Assembly (NCBI GenBank): GCA_934162535.1
Contig: CAKPJC010000014.1
Coordinates: 1 to 45,760 of the forward strand
Direction: 5' to 3'
DNA from: an uncultured Clostridia bacterium
GTDB taxonomy: Bacteria > Bacillota > Clostridia > TANB77 > CAG-508
Length of the DNA: 45,760 nucleotides
Made by a program: the position numbers and the translations under genes. The notes below the pieces were generated by a model. It had not been told where the DNA came from and searched no databases. It saw only the letters and a list, made by a program, of their open reading frames with translations. The stretch's first letter is position 1. Each line of letters opens with the position of its first letter. Below are positions 17,170-26,100 of the stretch, piece by piece.

Positions 17170-18946
17170 AGCTTTTGCCCTTTATAAATTTAGAATCTAT
17201 CATTTCTAATTCATACTGAAACAATTTGAACATTATATATATTTTTCTAATTCCTGCCATAAATAAGCATTCTCCAACATTTGCATTTAATAACATTTTT
17301 TCTTCTTGTTCTGTTAATTTAAATGTAGTTACAATATCTTTCAAGTCTTTTCCATCTGTTTTAAAAAACATTTTATATGTACTATTTGTTAATAAACTTT
17401 GACCATATAATCTAATCTTCTCATTCAAAAAGTCCTCTATACTTTGAGTTATAACTACAATACTACTATTATGCTTTCTTGCCATTTTACTAATATATCT
17501 AACATATTCTAATGTTTGTGGTATATTTGGATCAACAAGAATATGACATTCATCTGCAATTAGCATTGTTCTTTCTTTTACATCTTTACTTAAAATATCC
17601 CATGCATAAGAAAGAATATTATAATATTGTGCTCTCTTATATTGGATTTGAAATTTTTGCATAGTAGATGTATTAAAGACTGTAAGCCTTGTATCAATTT
17701 CAATATTCGTATATCCATTCCAAATAATTGATGCTTGTCCTTTACAAATCGGTCTAATAAGTGCCAATAGTTTCTCTAATATTTCATCTGGTTGTTTCTT
17801 ATTTTTCTTTTCTATTAAAAAATATAAGTCTTCTAATATTGGAAAATCTGTATTTTTTAACTTGCTAATATCTGTATCATTAGTTATATTAAATTTCTTA
17901 TATAATTCTTCAAATACTAAGTCTAGCTTTGAAAATTCTATTTCAGTAAGTGATGGATATAATATTTGGAAAAATGTTTGTAAAAACTGAAAATGTAATG
18001 ATAATGCATTTCTACCAGTTTCATCATCACAATTATTTCGTACTTGTAAAGGATTTAATATTCCACCTTTGTTTCCATCGCATGAAACAATTTTTCCATT
18101 CAAGTTTTTGCAAAGATATGAATACTCATCTTCAGGGTCAATCACCAGTTGTTTTGTAGTAGGCAATTCATTTATAATCATGTGTTTTACTGCCATACTT
18201 TTTCCAGAGCCACTACTTCCAATTACTATCATATTGCTATTGCCTCTTCCTAAGTCTTGTTTCCATATATTAAATATAATGATTCCACCATTTTGACTTA
18301 TTCCCCAATAATAGCCTTGTTGGTCAATAAAAGTTTCTGTATTAAATAAAAATCCTCCTGTAAATGTACTTGTTAAGATATTTCTTTTAAAATTCTTGCT
18401 TAGTTCTGTTTGTATTGTAAAAAATGGTGCAACAGCCTTAAATCCATCCATTAGCAAATAATTTGTTAAGTTTCTAATTTTTAATTTTTGTCGTTGTACT
18501 TCCATTTCTACCTCTTTACATTTTCTTTTTAGTTCTTCCTCTTCTTCTGCAGATACTAATATATAAATAGTAAGATATGAAACTACCTCATTATTTTCTA
18601 TCATTCTGCTGATAATTTCACTAGCTTCTTCAATCTCTTTTTCTTTTAATTGTCTACTTGATTCGTTCTTTGAAATTTTTGCTAAACCTGATGCATCTCT
18701 AATTCTAGAATCTAAATTGTCTATCAGTTCCGTATTATCAGTAGGCTCAATATTTATAGAGAATATTGCTCCAATATTATTCACCAAATTACCCAGCCAT
18801 TTCATTTCTACATTACTTGGATAATGTACAATCGTATAAACCTTGCAAAAACGATTTCCAAAATATATCTTATTTCTTCCAAATTCTAATCCACCAACTG
18901 GTGTAATTAAATCAATCAATTCATAGTTGGTCTCCTTTTTCTTCAT
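17162..18946 (-). CDS. VirB4-type conjugation ATPase
   Basis: The 594-aa protein has an N-terminal VirB4 region (LIDLITPVGGLEFGRNKIYF) and a C-terminal ATPase with Walker A GSSGSGKS, Walker B TMLIADECHIL and the late VVITQSIEDF. It powers substrate transfer and pilus assembly at the inner face of the type IV secretion channel. I choose the ATG at 18946 with AGGTGATGG before it; a GTG/ATG pair just upstream is in frame. Its start overlaps the methyltransferase gene by about 25 bases. It has no in-frame CGG, unlike the nearby VirD4 and VirB6 genes. Confidence 0.9.
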   Translation of the reverse strand: MKKKETNYELIDLITPVGGLEFGRNKIYFGNRFCKVYTIVHYPSNVEMKWLGNLVNNIGAIFSINIEPTDNTELIDNLDSRIRDASGLAKISKNESSRQLKEKEIEEASEIISRMIENNEVVSYLTIYILVSAEEEEELKRKCKEVEMEVQRQKLKIRNLTNYLLMDGFKAVAPFFTIQTELSKNFKRNILTSTFTGGFLFNTETFIDQQGYYWGISQNGGIIIFNIWKQDLGRGNSNMIVIGSSGSGKSMAVKHMIINELPTTKQLVIDPEDEYSYLCKNLNGKIVSCDGNKGGILNPLQVRNNCDDETGRNALSLHFQFLQTFFQILYPSLTEIEFSKLDLVFEELYKKFNITNDTDISKLKNTDFPILEDLYFLIEKKNKKQPDEILEKLLALIRPICKGQASIIWNGYTNIEIDTRLTVFNTSTMQKFQIQYKRAQYYNILSYAWDILSKDVKERTMLIADECHILVDPNIPQTLEYVRYISKMARKHNSSIVVITQSIEDFLNEKIRLYGQSLLTNSTYKMFFKTDGKDLKDIVTTFKLTEQEEKMLLNANVGECLFMAGIRKIYIMFKLFQYELEMIDSKFIKGKSYE

Positions 18947-19643
18947 TTCCATCACCTGCCTTGCTACGAATAGCCTCTGCTATTCTTTGCTGTGCAATTT
19001 CATAATACTTTTTGTTAATTTCAAAACCTATGAATCTTCTTCCTTTGTTTATTGCTCCTACAAGTGTTGTTCCACTACCTGCAAAACAATCCAAAACAAT
19101 ATCATCAGGCTTACTTGAATTTTCTATATGATTTTCAATAAAAGCTAATGGCTTAATTGTTGGATGCCCATATTTTTTCTTGTCTACTTGATTCGTTCCA
19201 GACAAATAATATTTGTGTTTTGTATGATAATTCCCATATAGTTTCACACCTTTTTCTCGTGCAAAAATCACATATTCTGTATCTGGCAAATAAATATTGT
19301 TTGTAAGTGGACTTGGATTTTGTTTATGCCATGTTAAAACCTCATAATTACAATTTTTACTTGTAAAATACTCCAAAAGTTCTTGTATTTGCCTTTTAGA
19401 ACAATATATGTAGATATTAATTTTCTTCATTTTTTTAATTAGCAAATCTAAAACTCTTAAATCAAATCCATCTTTAAGTTCTAATAATTCATTTGCATAA
19501 TTATTAAATGTATTTGTTTTTCTTACTTTGTTTAAGTCTAATTTGTATGGTGGATCAATAACTACTAAATCAATGCTATTATCATCTAATAATTTGATAC
19601 CTTCCATACAATCCATATTATAAATTCTATTGTACTCTAGCAA
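18921..19643 (-). CDS. N6-adenine/N4-cytosine DNA methyltransferase
   Basis: The 240-aa enzyme has VIDPPYKLD (catalytic DPPY), HPTIKP, and the SAM-binding LDCFAGSGTTLVGA followed by GFEINKKYYEIAQQRI. The motif order fits the beta class (PF01555). No restriction enzyme is encoded beside it, so it is probably an orphan that protects the element's DNA during transfer or sets its own methylation. The start is TTG with GGGAG close by, overlapping the upstream gene by 17 bases. It sits inside the secretion gene block, before VirB4. The metK gene in the same operon makes its cofactor. Confidence 0.88.
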   Translation of the reverse strand: MLEYNRIYNMDCMEGIKLLDDNSIDLVVIDPPYKLDLNKVRKTNTFNNYANELLELKDGFDLRVLDLLIKKMKKINIYIYCSKRQIQELLEYFTSKNCNYEVLTWHKQNPSPLTNNIYLPDTEYVIFAREKGVKLYGNYHTKHKYYLSGTNQVDKKKYGHPTIKPLAFIENHIENSSKPDDIVLDCFAGSGTTLVGAINKGRRFIGFEINKKYYEIAQQRIAEAIRSKAGDGNEEKGDQL

Positions 19644-20229
19644 ATTTTCTCCCTATTCTCACGATATTATCTCTATAATCCGTACCTTCCTTTCTAGCAA
19701 ACTCTGGAATCGTAAAGCTTTTTATCATTAAAATGATATCTGATTTATTCAATATTTCTGTTTCATAATCACAATTTTTAAATCTTTGTTTCCAGTTGTT
19801 TGCCCTTTTTAATAAATTATCTATTGCATTTTCTCCGTCTTTTGTCCATATACATAAATAAAATTCATTTTCAATTATATTTTTATCAGCAACAAGTTCA
19901 TGTGTACAAATAATTCTTTTTTCAACTATTTGAATACTTACATCATCTTGTAGTTTTCTTTTTAGCTCTTGTTGTTCATTTACAAAGTCTGCAATATCAA
20001 CTTTGCGTGGAATAATAAAAAATGTATATGGGTATTGTTCATTGCTAAATTCAATACTCATACTATTCATTTTATTTTCTAATTCTTCTTCTGAAAATAA
20101 TTCTGTATTTATAGGACATATTTTTATAAATAAAATTACTTGTCCATCTAGTGTAGTTAAGTAATTATCTTCTATATTTTTTATATTTAAAAATTCATTT
20201 AATGTTTTTGTTTTATTCTTGATTTTTAT
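19627..20229 (-). CDS. TrsD-like/VirB4-N-terminal-like conjugation protein
   Basis: The 200-aa soluble protein opens TLNEFLNIKNIEDNYLTTLD and continues GQVILFIKICPINTEL, which recalls TrsD-type proteins encoded between the PrgI-like and VirB4 genes of Gram-positive conjugation systems. There is no Walker motif. The SD AGAGAGG stands 8 bases before an ATA at 20229; the in-frame ATG at 20253 is too close to an SD and the one at 20274 has none. I therefore take AUA as the likely start, at lower confidence. It overlaps the PrgI-like gene. Confidence 0.6.
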   Translation of the reverse strand: MKIKNKTKTLNEFLNIKNIEDNYLTTLDGQVILFIKICPINTELFSEEELENKMNSMSIEFSNEQYPYTFFIIPRKVDIADFVNEQQELKRKLQDDVSIQIVEKRIICTHELVADKNIIENEFYLCIWTKDGENAIDNLLKRANNWKQRFKNCDYETEILNKSDIILMIKSFTIPEFARKEGTDYRDNIVRIGRKFARVQ

Positions 20230-20533
20230 TAAAATTACCTCTCTTGTACTCATACCTCTTTTGCATAAGTTCATATTTTACTATATTTTTAATATTATCA
20301 GCCATTGAAAAGTTATTTCTATTTTTAGTAAAAAATACTACTGCAACTACTACACAGCCAATAACAAAGAATGTGGAAATTAACATTACTTTTGTAAAAA
20401 GATATATTATGTATGCAATTACTACTGCAACACTAAAAACAACTATTGTTTTTACTAATTCTTCTATTCCGTACCCTTCAAAGAACTCTGTTTTTAATCT
20501 GATTTGTGTAGGTATTTTTATCATTTTTTTCAT
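20213..20533 (-). CDS. PrgI-like small inner-membrane conjugation protein
   Basis: The 106-aa protein starts IKIPTQIRLKTEFFEGYGIE and has two adjacent membrane helices (VKTIVVFSVAVVIAYIIYLF and VMLISTFFVIGCVVVAVVFF) and a basic tail. This is the PrgI/VirB3-like layout found just before VirB4-type genes. It should help anchor the ATPase to the channel. Its ATG overlaps by 4 bases (ATGA) the true stop of the upstream gene, once that gene's +1 shift is taken into account. Confidence 0.75.
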   Translation of the reverse strand: MKKMIKIPTQIRLKTEFFEGYGIEELVKTIVVFSVAVVIAYIIYLFTKVMLISTFFVIGCVVVAVVFFTKNRNNFSMADNIKNIVKYELMQKRYEYKRGNFNKNQE

Positions 20534-21139
20534 CTAATACCACCTCCACCAGAGCCTCCGACCATTACTTGTAAAATTTCCTCCCTGTCCTTTATAGCCT
20601 GTATATTGTGAATATGTAAAACTTGAAGGAAATATGAATCCATCAGAATCTCTATAATAGCTTATATCTGCATAGTAGCCTTTCCAAAATCCTTGACAAT
20701 CACTAAAAGGTCGCAAATAGCATACATTTTCTACTACTTTACCTGAAGAATATAATCCAAAAGCCTCTCTCAAAGATTCGCCATCAGTAAGTGCTGCAAT
20801 TGTTTTCCCAGTATCAGTAACAACATATCTTTTGCCATTTATATTTACTACTTCTCTGTTTTGACAATCTTTATCTTCTATTTTTGCAAAAGTTACATCT
20901 CCTGTTCCTTCATCTGCAACTCCAATAGCATTTCCAAAATAATCTTTGGGAATTTGTAACAAACTTAAAGAAAGTGTAATCAATACACTTGCAATAATTG
21001 TATTTTTTGCAAGTTTTATATATCTTGCCTTATTATCTGGATCAGTTCCCATTTTTATCATAAAAATAAGAAATGTGATTCCTCCAATTGTGATTCCCAC
21101 ATTTCTTAAAACTCCTATGATTTCTTGTAATGCTTCTAT
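20530..21139 (-). CDS. VirB2-like two-span channel/pilin protein with one in-frame CGG (+1 shift)
   Basis: Two membrane helices (VGITIGGITFLIFMIKMG and TIIASVLITLSLSLLQI) resemble VirB2-like proteins; an outer domain of about 120 residues with four cysteines follows. Read straight, the frame ends in a basic tail rich in Arg and Trp and stops at 20534. Skipping one base at the in-frame CGG (20560-20558) gives NGGGSGGGG and a TGA that overlaps the next ATG by four bases, the usual operon arrangement. The start is either GTG at 21100 or, with AAGGAGG 8 bases away, ATA at 21139, overlapping the upstream TAG as ATAG. With the shift the product is 202 aa. Confidence 0.65.
20558..20560 (-). other. 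in-frame CGG, +1 shift site 7
   Basis: Frame 0 reads GGT CGG AGG; the supported frame is GGT c GGA GGC TCT. The shift restores a glycine-rich end and an ATGA junction with the next gene. Confidence 0.7.
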
Positions 21140-21982
21140 TTGCCTCGCCTCCTTCCTCTTGGCATCAATGCTCTCAAGTTTCTTGCAGTATTACCTGCTG
21201 TATTTATTATACTTCCATTTGGTTTTATCATATATTTTCCTAATATTGATGGTGTATTAATTGCCACACAAGCAATCGCTATTGCATAAATCAAATGACC
21301 ATTTGTAATAACTAATATTGATAAATTCATCATACAAAGCTGTGTTACAAGTGTAAAAGCAGTCATTAGAAAAGCTCTTATATATTCTGGAAATACACCT
21401 TCATCAGAATTTAAAAGTCCAATACTTGCAAATGCTATTCCCATCCTCATAAGTAACATTTCTATTCCGTTTCATTATAAATTGACATATTAGTATTAGC
21501 CAAGTTATAAGTAATACCAAACAAGCTACTGCAGTAAATATTCCTCCTGTAATATTTCCAGTTAATACTTCTGATAAGCTAACTGTCTTTACAGGCATTG
21601 CATTTAAAATGCTATCTAAGAAACTTGATGTAATACCTACAAAAATATCATAAACTTCCTTAAAACAAATCATTACAATAACTGCTTTTAACATCCCTAT
21701 TACTAAATGAATTGGACTTTTTTCAGGATCTCCATTGTCATGTAAAAAATATGTTTTTATTAATTTACTGATAAAAACTATTACTAATATAAAACAAGCA
21801 TAACTGAAAATGACTTGATATATTCCATTAAAATCTATCTTTGAGCCACCTTGTATTTGAATTGCATTTAGTTCTCTTTCTATAAAAAAAACTAAATTTA
21901 CCATACTTTTAAATAATGAATTTAGTGTTGCTTCAGAGCCATCAATAAACTTTTGAATTAATTCTACAAGCATATCTGCCAT
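21136..21982 (-). CDS. VirB6/TrsL-like polytopic channel protein, split by an in-frame CGG
   Basis: Two open frames together make one 281-aa polytopic protein of the VirB6/TrsL kind. The first has helices such as VIFSYACFILVIVFISKL and IFTAVACLVLLITWLILICQFIMK; the second continues IEMLLMRMGIAFASIGLLNS with further helices to RGRRRGK. The break is a single base at in-frame CGG (21469-21467). Skipping C gives IMK-G-IEMLLMR, matching the conserved gly-(I/V)-EM element of the family. 847 bases minus one equals 282 codons. The SD is AGGTGATG. The protein would span the membrane and line the channel entrance. Confidence 0.8.
21467..21469 (-). other. in-frame CGG, +1 shift site 6
   Basis: Frame 0 reads ATG AAA CGG AAT; the supported frame is AAA c GGA ATA GAA ATG, joining the two halves of the VirB6-like gene. 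Confidence 0.8.
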
Positions 21983-22021
21983 ACTGCATCACCTACTCAA
22001 CAGGAAGATTCACTAATCTTC

Positions 22022-22372
22022 CTACTTGTAGAATCCTAAAATAACATCAATAAGAGCCAGTCCACAAGTTATAAGTATCATACTTATTAATGTTGTTTTA
22101 ATATTTTGCATATTTCTTCTTCTTTCCCCTTCATCATTTGTTTTTAAGCAATATACATAGTAAATAAAATAGCCTCCACATATTGTAATTCCTATTCCAG
22201 TTAACCAACTAATAATTGCATCTGCTAAATTTTTTGTTCCTGTTACTAATTTTGTATTTTCAAAACTACTTGCATGAACAACTTGTTGAAATGAAAATAA
22301 TAGAACAACACATAGGATAACTTTAAAAGTAATCCTAATTGTTGTTTTCATCCATTTTGGGAATTGTTTCAA
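22022..22372 (-). CDS. VirB2-like pilin/channel protein
   Basis: The 116-aa protein has a signal peptide (hydrophobic VILCVVLLFSFQQVV, likely cut after VHA) and two membrane helices (AIISWLTGIGITICGGYFIYY and TTLISMILITCGLALID) joined by a short charged loop. That is the plan of VirB2/TrbC-type pilins. The TTG start overlaps the end of traG, with GGAG four bases before it; an ATG seven codons inside is an alternative. It lies between the coupling protein and the VirB6-like gene. No CGG is in frame. Confidence 0.75.
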   Translation of the reverse strand: MKQFPKWMKTTIRITFKVILCVVLLFSFQQVVHASSFENTKLVTGTKNLADAIISWLTGIGITICGGYFIYYVYCLKTNDEGERRRNMQNIKTTLISMILITCGLALIDVILGFYK

Positions 22373-24292
22373 TGTTCTCCTTTCTCTTCTTATTCACTCT
22401 CCAGTTTTCTCGAAGTGTCTGTATTTCTTCTTCCTCAAATTCTTCAAAATCTTCATCTTTTACTTTATCCCAGATATTCCATATTTTTGCTTTAGATATT
22501 TTCCTTTCTTTTCTAGCATTTTCTCTTTCAATTCTTAATCTCTGGTTTTCTTCTTTTGTTCCCATTCCATTTAACTTGTTAAAGTGCATTTGACTAATGT
22601 CTGGCACAACTAATAAGGCTGGTTGTTCTCCAGGTATTATAACAATAATAAATGGGCTCATAATTTTTATTACTTCATCTGGTGTTAATAGCTTTCTTGA
22701 AATCAAACTCATACTGCTACTAGAATTGTTATATTTAATATTTGTATTACTACTTTCTCCATAACTTTGTACTGTATAAGGTCCAAGTTTGTCCGAAATC
22801 ATAGTGGCTGTATCAATATTATTGCATCTAAGATGTATAAGTACCATATTATCAAGAATATTTTTTGCTCCCTCTTTGCCGATATTTTTCTTCCAATTGT
22901 GCTGTACTTTGAATCGCAATTGTAAATCTACAATTCCTACTTCTAGAAACTGTCAGCATTGATTGGAATGTTTCTATTTTAGTGAAGTTTGCAAACTCAT
23001 CTAATATGAAGTTCATTCTGATAGGTAGTTCTCCACCTTCAGCTCTACTAATATCTACAATGGCAGTATATAATTGTTGTACTAAAAGACTTCCGTAACT
23101 TATGGTATGTTAATTTATCATCATTTAATAAAATATAAATTGCCGTCTTTTTCTTTGCAAAGTCTCTTAAGTCAAAATCAGATTTCTGTATAGTATCTGC
23201 AACATATTCACTTACAAACATTTGCAAAGTAGAAAGTGCTGCGGCGACAAAACTTCCTCTAGTTTTTGATGGAGCTGTTGAAGCAACTGCAAAAAACTTT
23301 TTGATAGGATCATCAGCCCTTTTATTTTTCATGTATTTATCAATAAGCATTTCTCCGTCATCAGCAGTCTTAAACATTTCAGCAACAAAGTAGTAAGCAT
23401 TTGTTAATGTTTGATATTCTCTTCTACCTTTGTTTTCAATAACAACAGCCATAATTGCTGTTTTTATAACACTCATCTCTCCATTTACCCATATAGGCTC
23501 TGTCTTATCATTTTTCTCAACCAATACATTTACAATATCATTTACTAAATTTTCTGCAAGGGGAATATCATCATTTTCTACTGCATTTATTACTAAATCT
23601 AAATAGTTATAATAATTACTTTTTAGAAAATTAATGAAATCTAATGCAATAACATTGTAACCTAGCTCTTTTAATTTTTCTGAAGTATATAAATACAATT
23701 CGCCTTTAACATCACTAATAAATAAGTTCTCTCCGAGCTAGTCCGTAACATTGTTATGCTCGGTATTAAAATCGACCTTGACTTTCCTGATCCTGAACTA
23801 CCTATTAATAATACATGAAAGTTATCATCTATATAATGAATTTTTTCTATATTATTTGTTCTTTCAAAGTTTGTTATAATACCTGCAGACTTTAAACAAA
23901 TTTTATTGTAATCTTGATTTCTATCAATTATGTTGTATTTAAAAACTCTATCATAGTCTTTTTTCTGCAACCACCAAGCTGTACCGATATTGCCCATCAC
24001 CAACAGGTGCAGGAATTTCAAGATTATTCGTTAACTTAATTTTCTTACTATGATATATATTTTTTGTTCCATTTGTAAATAAAATTAAAAGAGATACTAT
24101 TATCAATTCCAATACACAAAATATTGCTAATACTCTTTTTTCTGATATTAGTGTATTAATAATTGATATAGCATCTATATTTAATAAGCTTTCAAAATTT
24201 TTACTTAATATAAAATGTAGGCTTACTGAAAAATAAGAACTTACTATTATACTAAATAAAATTGCAATTATAATTAGTATTCTTCTGTTTAT
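22335..24292 (-). CDS. VirD4/TraG coupling protein with five in-frame CGG shift sites and AUA start
   Basis: This should be the ATPase that hands the relaxase-DNA complex to the channel. The parts in order are an N-terminal double membrane anchor (RRILIIIAILFSIIVSSYF and LAIFCVLELIIVSLLILF), EIPAPVGDGQY then GTAWWLQKK, Walker A GSSGSGKS, SDVKGELYLYTS, Walker B FILDEFANF and VSRSRN. The tail is acidic. The gene is spread over all three frames. Each of five breaks is an in-frame CGG whose C must be skipped; then 1953 bases give 650 aa with no stop. The only start fitting the first helix is ATA at 24292, with AAGGGAG 7 bases before it and a stop five codons upstream. Confidence 0.82.
22879..22881 (-). 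other. in-frame CGG, +1 shift site 5
   Basis: Frame 0 reads AAA TAT CGG CAA; the supported frame is TAT c GGC AAA GAG GGA, giving the family motif KYGKEGAKNIL. Confidence 0.8.
23093..23095 (-). other. in-frame CGG, +1 shift site 4
   Basis: Frame 0 reads AAG TTA CGG AAG; the supported frame is TTA c GGA AGT CTT, giving YHKLGSLLVQQLYT and then the Walker B region. Confidence 0.8.
23733..23735 (-). other. in-frame CGG, +1 shift site 3
   Basis: After the shift at site 2 the frame reads GCT CGG AGA; the supported frame is GCT c GGA GAG AAC, giving GLAGENLFISDVKGE. This CGG is in frame only if site 2 has shifted. Confidence 0.75.
23743..23745 (-). other. in-frame CGG, +1 shift site 2
   Basis: Frame 0 reads ATG TTA CGG ACT; the supported frame is TTA c GGA CTA GCT, giving the conserved GLAGE stretch together with site 3. 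A single deletion here is the alternative to two shifts. Confidence 0.7.
23984..23986 (-). other. in-frame CGG, +1 shift site 1
   Basis: Frame 0 reads CAA TAT CGG TAC; the supported frame is TAT c GGT ACA GCT, giving GDGQYGTAWWL, the motif normally seen as GQHGTARW in coupling proteins. Confidence 0.8.
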
Positions 24293-24387
24293 TTTTATTC
24301 TCCCTTATTGGAACTCTCTAGCATTCCTCCTTTTCTTGTAAATTAAAATAACATCTACTTCAATGTAAATGTTCTGATTTTTATATG

Positions 24388-25626
24388 TTACAAATCATCT
24401 TCCCAATGAAATACTGAACTATTTGATTTTTGTATTGCTAAATCTATTTTTGCTTGTTTTGATAATTCTTTCTTAAATCTTTGCTCATACTTTTTAGCAT
24501 ATTTTTCTTCTTGTCTTGCTGAGAAATAAATACAATTGAATATTTTCCAAATCAAATCTCTAGTATAATTTGTATATCTAATTTGTGAATATACTTCTTT
24601 TTCATTTAATAGTATTCTTTCAAAATTTAATACTTGATTTCCTATTAGTTTTAATATTTCCTCTTCTGCCTTTTCTTTTTCTTCTTGTTGTGCTTTTTGA
24701 ATCTTATCTTGATCCTGAAATTTAAATGATACTATTTTCTGTTTTGCTAGAATATATTTTTCTATTTCTACCTGTGTATCCAATGATGACTCTATTATGC
24801 TTTCAGAAATACTATCTACTTGTTTTATAATTTCAGGATACCTTTTTAAATATTGATATTTTATACTTCCTTTTGTATTTTTTAATTGCTCTTTTAAATT
24901 TAAAAGTTCATCTGCTATTTTTCTCAATTCTTTATCTTTAACAGGCTTCTTCATTATCTTTTTATTAGCAAAATCCTGTTCATATTGTACCATTTCTTTT
25001 ATGAACTTCGAATCTGTATTTGCTTTTTTCAATTTTTGTAGCAATACATTTTTTTCTATTATTCCTTTTTTAGCAAGATCCTTTTCCTTATATAGTTCTA
25101 TTAGATCTTCTCTAAATATTGCATTTGTAAATTCATCTCGCATTTTATTGATTCTACTATAATTTATATAGTAATTCATTTTATCTTTTTGTTTACTCCA
25201 CATTATAGTTTGTAGATGTGGATGCCCTGCCTCCAAATGAACTACTCCTGTGTATTGCAAATCTTCATATTTTACATTCATCTTTTTTGCAAAACTTACT
25301 AATTTACTTTCAAATAAGGCTTTCCATTTTTCCTGTGTATCATATCCAAGTCTTATAGCATCATATTCATCAAGTGATATTGTGCAACGATAGAGTGGCA
25401 CTTTTTTGTCTGCTAAATTTATTATATATTGGTTAATTGGCTCTATACTTTCCATATTTTCTATATCAGGGAAATCCTTTATTCTACCAAATAAACCATG
25501 TTCTGTATTCGGATTTTTTATTGCAAATTCACTATAAGCAAGATAATTTGTATAGCTTTTATGTTTAAAAAATGTACTTCGTTTATTTGGATTAAATGCT
25601 TCAAAAAGAAAAACTACATTATTCAT
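24388..25626 (-). CDS. relaxase, MobL/MOBP type
   Basis: The 412-aa protein has the N-terminal relaxase layout: NPNTEHGLFGRI (the family's HGLFG box) and the histidine motif VVHLEAGHPHLQTIMW, which binds the metal. A long charged helical C-terminal half follows. It would nick oriT and lead the strand into the recipient. The ATG overlaps the stop of the MobC-like gene, and the oriT-like repeats lie just beyond that gene. No in-frame CGG. The order mobC, relaxase, coupling protein is standard for conjugative elements. Confidence 0.85.
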   Translation of the reverse strand: MNNVVFLFEAFNPNKRSTFFKHKSYTNYLAYSEFAIKNPNTEHGLFGRIKDFPDIENMESIEPINQYIINLADKKVPLYRCTISLDEYDAIRLGYDTQEKWKALFESKLVSFAKKMNVKYEDLQYTGVVHLEAGHPHLQTIMWSKQKDKMNYYINYSRINKMRDEFTNAIFREDLIELYKEKDLAKKGIIEKNVLLQKLKKANTDSKFIKEMVQYEQDFANKKIMKKPVKDKELRKIADELLNLKEQLKNTKGSIKYQYLKRYPEIIKQVDSISESIIESSLDTQVEIEKYILAKQKIVSFKFQDQDKIQKAQQEEKEKAEEEILKLIGNQVLNFERILLNEKEVYSQIRYTNYTRDLIWKIFNCIYFSARQEEKYAKKYEQRFKKELSKQAKIDLAIQKSNSSVFHWEDDL

Positions 25627-26080
25627 TTCGGTACATTTCTCCTATTGTATAAAAGTCGTATAAATCCTGTTTACTCATATTTTCTGTATCATGATTTATA
25701 TAATAGTTTGCTTTCTTACGAGCTTTAGCCAACATTTCAATAAAATTTTTGTGCATATCATCTCCAAGTAATCTGTATAAAACCTCACCTTGTAAATATG
25801 TATTTATTGCACTTGTTCTTAAATTTTTAGCATTTATTTTCCTTTGTGATTTTATAAAAGGGGCTAATTTTGCATCAATCATCCTGTCTAATTCTTTAAT
25901 TATAAAATCTAAGTTATCCTTATAAATTTGCAAATTTAACTCTTTATCAATTCCACTTCTTACAATATCAGCCTCATATCTTCCTTGTTTTGTAGCCAAT
26001 TTTTCTAGCATATCCTTTTTATACTTTGGTATTCTTACTATTACAGGAACTAGCTTTTCTTCCTCCTTTTGCTCTTTCAA
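25619..26080 (-). CDS. MobC-like relaxosome accessory protein
   Basis: The 153-aa protein starts with a ribbon-helix-helix-like unit (VPVIVRIPKYKKDMLEKLATK, then YEADIVRSGIDKEL) and continues as helices. Such proteins bind oriT and help the relaxase. The start is TTG with AGAGG six bases away. It lies directly beside the oriT-like repeat cluster and immediately before the relaxase gene, which supports the role. Confidence 0.75.
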   Translation of the reverse strand: MKEQKEEEKLVPVIVRIPKYKKDMLEKLATKQGRYEADIVRSGIDKELNLQIYKDNLDFIIKELDRMIDAKLAPFIKSQRKINAKNLRTSAINTYLQGEVLYRLLGDDMHKNFIEMLAKARKKANYYINHDTENMSKQDLYDFYTIGEMYRNE

Positions 26081-26100
26081 AATCCACCTCTCTTTCTCCC

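Noticed and set aside
22335..24292. Simple decay of traG by random frameshifts
   Set aside because: Random decay should give mixed indels and stops; here all breaks are the same kind, at CGG before GG, with no stop in the rebuilt frame. It stays possible only as a sequencing artefact, which is listed as the main refutation.
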